The notes beneath the pieces were generated by a model. That model was not told the DNA's origin and did not search any database. It worked only from the letters and a program-made list of their open reading frames with translations. 64,000 nt of DNA from Rhizobium sophorae (GTDB lineage Bacteria; Pseudomonadota; Alphaproteobacteria; Rhizobiales; Rhizobiaceae), in assembly GCF_013087515.1 (NCBI RefSeq), contig NZ_JABFCN010000009.1:62001-126000 (forward strand). The letters are read 5' to 3'. The position numbers and the translations under genes were made by a program. Numbering within the stretch: the stretch's first letter is position 1; each line of letters begins with the position of its first letter. Shown in pieces: positions 58,680 through 64,000 of this stretch.

Positions 58680-60482
58680 CTATTTCGCCGGCGCAGCATC
58701 GCAGACGCGCAGCTGGATGCGGCGTGCGCCCTGGTAATGGTCGGCACCGAGCGAACCCGCGACATGCAGGCTGGCGCCGCGTGAATTGATGAGAAGATTG
58801 CCTAGCGGCGTATCGGCGGCGCGGAAGGCGATGCCGTCGAGCCGCGATCCGTCCATTGCCTCCAGCGTCACCTTCACATGTTTCTCGCCGACCAGGCGGG
58901 CGTCGCGCAGACGATGCGCCGGCACGGCAAAGAGCGGCTGCGCGTGACCGGAGCCATAGGGGCCTGCGGCCTCCAGGCGGTCGATGAGTTCGAGGGTGGC
59001 GCCGCTTGCGCCGATCGCACCGTCGATTTTCAGCGTCTCGTTGGCGACGAGGCCTGCCACCGTTCTTGCTGCCTTCTCCGTGAAGAATGTCCTCAGCTTG
59101 CCGAGATCGGCGCGCTCGACCGTCAGACCCGCGGCCATGGCGTGGCCGCCGCCTTTGACGAGCAGACCCTCGTCGACTGCGGCCCGGACCATCCTGCCCA
59201 TGTCGAAGCCGTTGATCGAGCGGCCCGAACCAGTGCCGCGGCCGGAGGGATCGAAGGCGATAGCGAAAGCCGGCCGTTTGAATTTTTCCTTCAGCCGCGC
59301 CGCGATCAGCCCGACGATGCCGGGATGCCATTTTTCATGGGCGGTAACGATGACGGAGGCGCCCTCGCCGTCGCCATATTCGGCAAGCGCCTCGGCTTCC
59401 GCCTCCTGCAGCATGATCGCCTCCATCGCCTGACGTTCGCGATTGAGCTCGTCGAGACGCTGCGCGATCACATCAGCCTCTCCGGCGTCATCAAGCGTCA
59501 GCAGGCGGCTTCCGAGTGCCGCGTCGCCGATCCGCCCGCCGGCATTGATGCGCGGGCCGATCAGGAAGCCGAAATGATAGGGTGTCACCGGGCCGGCGAG
59601 CCCCGCCTTGCGGAACAGTGCTGCCAGCCCGGCATTGCTCTGGTGGCGGGCAGCGACCAGCCCCTTCACCACATAGGCGCGATTGAGGCCCTTCAGCGGC
59701 ACGACATCGCAGACCGTCGCAAGTGCGACGATATCCAGCCATTGCAGCAGATCGAGCGCCAGGATGCGCTTGTTGCCGGCCGCGCGCAGCAGCCGGAGCG
59801 TCGCGACCAGCACCATGAAGACGACGCCGGCGGCGCAAAGGTGCCCCTGCCCCGACAGATCGTCCTCGCGGTTCGGGTTGACCAGCGCATGGCAGGGCGG
59901 CAGCTCATGTGTCACCTGGTGGTGATCGATGACGACGACATCGATATTGCGCGCCGCAGCGGCGGCCAGCGCCTCATGACTGGTGGAGCCGCAATCGACG
60001 GTCACGATCAGCTGAGCGCCATAGTCGATCAACTGGTTGATCGCCGCCGGATTGGGGCCGTAACCTTCGAAGACGCGGTCGGGGATATAGATGTTCGCCC
60101 TGACGCCGAAATGGCTGAGAAAACGAAACATTAGCGCCGAGGAGGCTGCGCCGTCGACGTCGTAGTCGCCGAAGATCGCGACGCTCTCGCCGCGCTCGAT
60201 CGCGCGCAAGAGGCGGGTCGCGGCCTTTTCGCAATCGGTCAGCTTATGAGGATCGGGCATCAGGCTGCGGATCGTCGGATCGAGGAATTCGATCGCCTCG
60301 TCCACCGTCACGCCGCGCCCGGCAAGCACCCGGGCGATCAGATCCGGCAGTCCGTGGATCTGCGACATGGCCAGCGCGCGGTTCTGCCCGGCCTGGTCGA
60401 GCCGCGCGACCCAGCGATTGTCGAGCGCGGATTTCTCCACGCCGAGAAACGCGCGCTGTACGGGATCGACGAGATCTGCCAT
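58680..60482 (-). CDS. recJ: Single-stranded-DNA-specific exonuclease RecJ
   Basis: 600 aa from ATG 60482, with GGAG 8 bp upstream; another Met lies 7 codons earlier. The DHH motif (VVVIDHHQVTHELPP), the N-terminal IFGDYDVDGAASSAL and the later VDCGSTSHEAL form the two-metal active site. A DHHA1 domain (KGGGHAMAAGLTV) and a C-terminal OB-like domain follow. It degrades ssDNA 5' to 3' in recombination and repair. Confidence 0.96.
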   Translation of the reverse strand: MADLVDPVQRAFLGVEKSALDNRWVARLDQAGQNRALAMSQIHGLPDLIARVLAGRGVTVDEAIEFLDPTIRSLMPDPHKLTDCEKAATRLLRAIERGESVAIFGDYDVDGAASSALMFRFLSHFGVRANIYIPDRVFEGYGPNPAAINQLIDYGAQLIVTVDCGSTSHEALAAAAARNIDVVVIDHHQVTHELPPCHALVNPNREDDLSGQGHLCAAGVVFMVLVATLRLLRAAGNKRILALDLLQWLDIVALATVCDVVPLKGLNRAYVVKGLVAARHQSNAGLAALFRKAGLAGPVTPYHFGFLIGPRINAGGRIGDAALGSRLLTLDDAGEADVIAQRLDELNRERQAMEAIMLQEAEAEALAEYGDGEGASVIVTAHEKWHPGIVGLIAARLKEKFKRPAFAIAFDPSGRGTGSGRSINGFDMGRMVRAAVDEGLLVKGGGHAMAAGLTVERADLGKLRTFFTEKAARTVAGLVANETLKIDGAIGASGATLELIDRLEAAGPYGSGHAQPLFAVPAHRLRDARLVGEKHVKVTLEAMDGSRLDGIAFRAADTPLGNLLINSRGASLHVAGSLGADHYQGARRIQLRVCDAAPAK

Positions 60483-60561
60483 GCCACACTCCGCTGACTT
60501 CATCTGCTCTTTCTACAGGAGCAGCGGAGATAACATAGCGATGGATTTGCAGACACCGTTT

Positions 60562-60807
60562 TTACCAAAACACCGCCCAGATGATCATGGCGATGCCGGC
60601 GAACTGCACCAGCAGGAACGAAAACAGCGTCAGCAGAATGGCCCAGTTGCGGCCTTCCGTGTTTTCCTCGTCATCAGCCTCATCAGCGATCTCTTGAGGA
60701 ATTTCACGGTAGGCCGGCTTGAGGATTTCCTCAGGCAAATCAGGATGGTTCGGCGGCACGTCGCTAGGGTAGCCATACCCCTTCCCGGCGTGGCTGTCCT
60801 TGCTCAT
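60562..60807 (-). CDS. Small membrane protein, conserved-looking, unknown function
   Basis: 81 aa from ATG 60807, with GAG purines upstream; ATG 60819 is also possible. A hydrophilic, Pro- and acid-rich part (YGYPSDVPPNHPDLPEE) is followed by one or two closely spaced hydrophobic segments (WAILLTLFSFLLVQFAGIAM). It is predicted to be anchored in the inner membrane by its C-terminus. No family name can be given. Confidence 0.6.
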   Translation of the reverse strand: MSKDSHAGKGYGYPSDVPPNHPDLPEEILKPAYREIPQEIADEADDEENTEGRNWAILLTLFSFLLVQFAGIAMIIWAVFW

Positions 60808-60907
60808 GAAATTCTCCACCCAGACGACTCACCATCTTAGGTTTAGTTATATCAATATTTCGGTATCTGTTAATATAGACTTCCGTAACGAAAGGTTGAA
60901 TAGATAA

Positions 60908-60937
60908 CAAAAAAACCGCCCTGCAGGGACAGGGCGG
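60908..60937 (-). terminator. Rho-independent terminator of hom
   Basis: An 8-bp stem CCGCCCTG/CAGGGCGG (60916-60923 with 60930-60937) is followed by a T8 run on the minus strand. Confidence 0.88.
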
Positions 60938-60966
60938 CGCAACGGTCCTCCGGGACGAGAAAAGGC

Positions 60967-62292
60967 TCAGCCTTCCTCTTTCGGCCGCTCGATGCGAATC
61001 ACCTGCGGCTCGCCGAAGAGGTAACCTTCCGACTTGATCGAGGCGACTGCCCTGCGCACCGACTCTTCCGTCGTTGCGTGGGTGACGAGAATGATCGTCT
61101 GGTGGTGCGATGGCGCCAGGTGCTGCTTGGAGCGCTGGACGATCGATTCCAGCGAAATGTTGTTTTCGGCCATGCGGGTTGCGACGCTGGCAAAGACGCC
61201 GGTACGGTCGAGCACGGTCAGGCGGATGAAATAGCCGCCCTCATGGCTCTGCATCCGCGCCTTGCGGTAGGGCTCCAGCGTCGTTGCGGGATGACCCAGC
61301 ACCGGTACGCGCTGGGCGCCCGGCTGGCTCTTGGCGATATCGGCGATATCGCCAAGCACCGACGATGCCGTGGCGTTGCCGCCGGCGCCAGGGCCGACCA
61401 TCAGCAGTTCGCCGAGCACGTCGGATTCGATTGCCACCGCATTGGTGACGCCGTCGACCTGGGCAATGACCGAATCGACCGGCACCATGGTCGGGTGCAC
61501 ACGCTGCTCGATGCCTGTATCGGTGCGCTGGGCAACGCCTAAGAGCTTGATGCGATAACCGAGCTCGGCGGCGGCGTGGATATCCTCGATCGAGATGTTG
61601 GTGATGCCTTCGAGATAGATGTCGTCGGCCGCGATCTGATTGCCGAAGGCGAGCGTCGTCAGGATGGAAAGCTTATGGGCGGTATCGTTGCCCTCGATAT
61701 CGAAGGCCGGATCGGCCTCGGCATAACCCAGCCGCTGCGCTTCCTTGAGGCATTCGGCAAAGGAAAGCCCCTCCTTCTCCATCTTGGTCAGGATGTAATT
61801 GCAGGTGCCGTTCATGATGCCATAGATGCGCGAGACGGAATTGCCCGTCAGCGATTCACGAAGCGCCTTGATGACCGGGATACCGCCGGCAACCGCCGCC
61901 TCGAAGTTCAGCAGCGACCCCTTTTCCTCGGCGATCGTCGCAAGTTCGACGCCGTGATAGGCAAGCAGCGCCTTGTTGGCTGTCACCACATGGAGACCAC
62001 GCTGGAGTGCGGCGCGGACCGAGACGTTGGCAACCCCTTCGGCGCCGCCCATCAGCTCGACGAAGACGTCGATATCGCCCTTTTCGGCAAGCTCTTCCGG
62101 CCGGTCGAACCAGGCAACAGTGGAAAGATCGATGCCGCGGTCCCTCGCCTTGTCACGTGCCGAGACGGCCGTAATGGTGATCGGACGACCGCAGGTAACG
62201 GCAAGCTCGTTGCTCTTCTGCTGGATGATGCGGACAAGCGAGGCGCCAACGGTGCCCAAGCCCGCAATGCCGATTTTGAGGGCATCTGCCAT
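60967..62292 (-). CDS. hom: Homoserine dehydrogenase
   Basis: 441 aa. It reduces aspartate semialdehyde to homoserine for threonine and methionine. The NAD(P)-binding GIAGLGTVGASLV motif, the catalytic-domain block GIMNGTCNYILTKM and YAEADPAFDIEGNDTAHKL, and a C-terminal ACT domain (about 350-430, LTVLDRTGVFASVATRMAE) are present. The ACT domain suggests feedback control by threonine. It follows the aminotransferase gene by 60 bp. Confidence 0.96.
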   Translation of the reverse strand: MADALKIGIAGLGTVGASLVRIIQQKSNELAVTCGRPITITAVSARDKARDRGIDLSTVAWFDRPEELAEKGDIDVFVELMGGAEGVANVSVRAALQRGLHVVTANKALLAYHGVELATIAEEKGSLLNFEAAVAGGIPVIKALRESLTGNSVSRIYGIMNGTCNYILTKMEKEGLSFAECLKEAQRLGYAEADPAFDIEGNDTAHKLSILTTLAFGNQIAADDIYLEGITNISIEDIHAAAELGYRIKLLGVAQRTDTGIEQRVHPTMVPVDSVIAQVDGVTNAVAIESDVLGELLMVGPGAGGNATASSVLGDIADIAKSQPGAQRVPVLGHPATTLEPYRKARMQSHEGGYFIRLTVLDRTGVFASVATRMAENNISLESIVQRSKQHLAPSHHQTIILVTHATTEESVRRAVASIKSEGYLFGEPQVIRIERPKEEG

Positions 62293-62352
62293 GGATCGAT
62301 CCTGAATATCTGTGTGGCGGCAGCCGCTTGACGCGGCTGCCGGAGAGTTGGA

Positions 62353-63570
62353 TTAGCGGTGTGCGTTCAGCGAGATGACGTTGTGCATCGTCTCGTCTGC
62401 CGTCGACATGAACTTCTTGATGTTGCGCGCAGCCTGGCGGATGCGGTGTTCGTTCTCGACAAGGGCCAGACGGACGTAGTCGTCGCCCATTTCGCCGAAG
62501 CCGATGCCCGGGGCAACGGCGACGTCGGCCTTCTCGACCAGCAGCTTGGAGAATTCCAGCGAACCGAGGTGACGGAACTTTTCCGGGATCTTCGCCCAGG
62601 CGAACATCGTCGCAGCCGGCGGCGGCACGTCGAACCCGGCCTTGCCGAAGCTTTCGACCATGACGTCGCGACGACGTTTATAGACGTTGCGGACTTCCGC
62701 AATGTCGGAACCATCGCCGTTCAGCGCATGCGTCGCCGCCACCTGGATCGGCGTGAAGGCGCCGTAGTCGAGATAGGACTTGACGCGGGTGAGCGCCGCG
62801 ATCAGCCGCTCGTTGCCGACGGCAAAGCCCATTCGCCAGCCGGGCATGGAGAAGGTTTTCGACATCGAGGTGAACTCGACGGTCACGTCCATCGCGCCCG
62901 GCACTTCGAGAACCGACGGTGGCGGGGCGCCGTCGAAGTAGATTTCCGAATAGGCGAGGTCGGAAAGCACGATGATGTCGTGCTTTTTGGCAAAGGCGAT
63001 GACGTCCTTGTAGAAGTCGAGCGTCGCGACAAAGGCCGTCGGGTTCGAGGGATAGTTGAGGATCAGCGCCAAGGGCTTCGGGATCGAATGCCGGACGGCG
63101 CGTTCAAGCGGCTCGAAGAAGCTCGCATCCGGCTCCACCGACATGGAACGGATCACGCCGCCCGCCATCAGGAAGCCGAAGGCGTGGATCGGATAGGTGG
63201 GGTTCGGGCAGAGGATCACGTCGCCGGGCGCGGTGATTGCCTGCGCCATGTTGGCGAAGCCTTCCTTGGAGCCCAAGGTGGCGACCACCTGGGTATCTGG
63301 GTTGAGCTTGACGCCGAAACGGCGGGCATAATAGGCGGCCTGGGCGCGGCGCAGGCCCGGAATGCCCTTGGAAGAGGAATAGCGGTGCGTGCGCGGATCC
63401 TGCACGACCTCGCACAGCTTGTCGACGATCGACTGGGGAGTGGGAAGGTCGGGGTTTCCCATGCCGAGATCGATGATATCGGCGCCGCCCGCTCGCGCGC
63501 TTGCCTTCAAACGGTTAACCTGTTCGAAAACATAAGGCGGCAAACGCCGGACTTTGTGAAACTCTTCCAT
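62353..63570 (-). CDS. PLP-dependent aminotransferase, alanine-type (AlaA/AlaC-like)
   Basis: 405 aa from ATG 63570, preceded by GGGGA; ATG 63582 is also possible. Class I/II fold. The PLP-lysine lies in MSKTFSMPGWRMGF, and NYPSNPTA and SDLAYSEIYFDG are cofactor-binding blocks. The best match by motif is to glutamate-pyruvate and diaminopimelate aminotransferases of this subfamily. Its place before hom agrees with a role in amino acid metabolism. Confidence 0.9.
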   Translation of the reverse strand: MEEFHKVRRLPPYVFEQVNRLKASARAGGADIIDLGMGNPDLPTPQSIVDKLCEVVQDPRTHRYSSSKGIPGLRRAQAAYYARRFGVKLNPDTQVVATLGSKEGFANMAQAITAPGDVILCPNPTYPIHAFGFLMAGGVIRSMSVEPDASFFEPLERAVRHSIPKPLALILNYPSNPTAFVATLDFYKDVIAFAKKHDIIVLSDLAYSEIYFDGAPPPSVLEVPGAMDVTVEFTSMSKTFSMPGWRMGFAVGNERLIAALTRVKSYLDYGAFTPIQVAATHALNGDGSDIAEVRNVYKRRRDVMVESFGKAGFDVPPPAATMFAWAKIPEKFRHLGSLEFSKLLVEKADVAVAPGIGFGEMGDDYVRLALVENEHRIRQAARNIKKFMSTADETMHNVISLNAHR

Positions 63571-63791
63571 CTCATTCCCCATGGAAAGGCGGCATTTCGG
63601 GCCGCAGTCGAAGTTCGTTCCGTCTCCCGGCGGCTGCGACACGAACTTCAGAATCGCAACGCCGTATTCATCAGACCCAAGCGACGCGGCGAATCTTTGA
63701 CGGAAAGGCCGCGTAACGCGCTTTATCGGGAAAATTGTATCTTCCGATCCTTGCCGAAGGCTTTGCGTCCAAATTGCCTGAAAGGCAAGGT

Positions 63792-64000
63792 CTATTTGGA
63801 GATTTCAGACAGCGTATCGGTGCCGTGCTCGGCGGCGAGACGCCGCATTTCGGCGACCTTGGCCTGATATTCGGCTTCCGAAAGCGCGCCTGCCTTGCGC
63901 CGGGCGGCAAGTGCCGTCAGCTGATGCTGCAGTTCGGCCGCCTGTTCGTCGCTCATCTGGACATTGGCGGCCGTTAACGGAGCGCCGAAATTCGGATAGC
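63792..64000 (-). CDS. SHOCT-like C-terminal part of an exported protein, 5' end outside window
   Basis: The visible 68 codons end in a TAG at 63792-63794. They read ALAARRKAGALSEAEYQAKV, which is a SHOCT-type short helical motif (small protein with [RK]-x-G-x-[IL]-[ST]-[ED]-x-E-[FY]), then MRRLAAEHGTDTLSEISK. The N-terminus is missing, so a signal peptide or lipobox cannot be checked. The 221 bp between this gene and the aminotransferase start (63571-63791) showed nothing recognisable. Confidence 0.65.
   Translation of the reverse strand, partial: YPNFGAPLTAANVQMSDEQAAELQHQLTALAARRKAGALSEAEYQAKVAEMRRLAAEHGTDTLSEISK

Overview
The window is a chromosomal segment of an alphaproteobacterium of the order Rhizobiales, most likely the genus Rhizobium (etli/leguminosarum group). 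This rests on recognisable gene content: a pyruvate dehydrogenase cluster with a lipoylated E1-beta, an Aap general amino-acid ABC transporter, LpxI instead of LpxH, an EipB family protein, DUF982 and DUF3126 proteins, and an alphaproteobacterial-type LexA box. The species is inferred, not proven. Most of the window is housekeeping DNA with high GC and tight operons. No phage, transposase, integrase or CRISPR array was seen.

Layout. 1-8 kb (minus strand): a partial SGNH hydrolase, pdhC-pdhB-pdhA, a FtsB/DivIC-like gene, eno, kdsA and a VOC protein. 8-11.4 kb: self-regulated lexA (plus) converges on a comEC/rec2 gene that carries a 1-nt frameshift and an in-frame TAG. 11.6-12.9 kb: gltA, sharing a bidirectional terminator with lpxB. 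12.9-26.2 kb (minus): the envelope and translation cluster rpsB-tsf-pyrH-frr-uppS-cdsA-rseP-bamA-lpxD-fabZ-lpxA-lpxI-lpxB. It makes lipid A, undecaprenyl phosphate and CDP-diacylglycerol, and contains outer-membrane assembly and envelope-protease genes.

26.3-30.7 kb (minus): a compact four-gene operon coding for a TelA-type protein, a lipoprotein that fuses a solute-binding domain to a von Willebrand A domain, an XpaC-family membrane protein and a Tat-exported solute-binding-like protein. This is the best candidate in the window for a poorly described system. 30.9-35.9 kb: eipB, ridA, a glycerophosphodiester phosphodiesterase, a FemAB/GNAT-like protein, a HIT protein, a PIN toxin whose antitoxin looks truncated, and a Dabb protein. 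36-45 kb: clpA-clpS, a phasin, DUF3126, cysE, an alpha/beta hydrolase, an NDUFS6-like zinc protein, an FAD monooxygenase and metC. 45-49.4 kb: aapJQMP.

49.5-53.5 kb is a looser accessory stretch of small or lineage-specific genes (an exported protein of 14-residue repeats, DUF3597, a small exported protein, a Gly-rich 59-aa protein, DUF982) followed by an isocitrate-lyase-family gene with an odd 5' end. 53.7-58.6 kb holds tRNA-Arg, tRNA-Pro and three tRNA-Glu genes (two inside an exact 114-bp duplication), an NDUFS4-like protein, DUF192, a double cold-shock protein, gloA and an M15-like lipoprotein. 58.7-64 kb (minus): recJ, a small membrane protein, hom, an alanine-type aminotransferase and the 3' end of a SHOCT-like protein. 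Three families of intergenic palindromic repeats are scattered through the window, two of them present in two copies.
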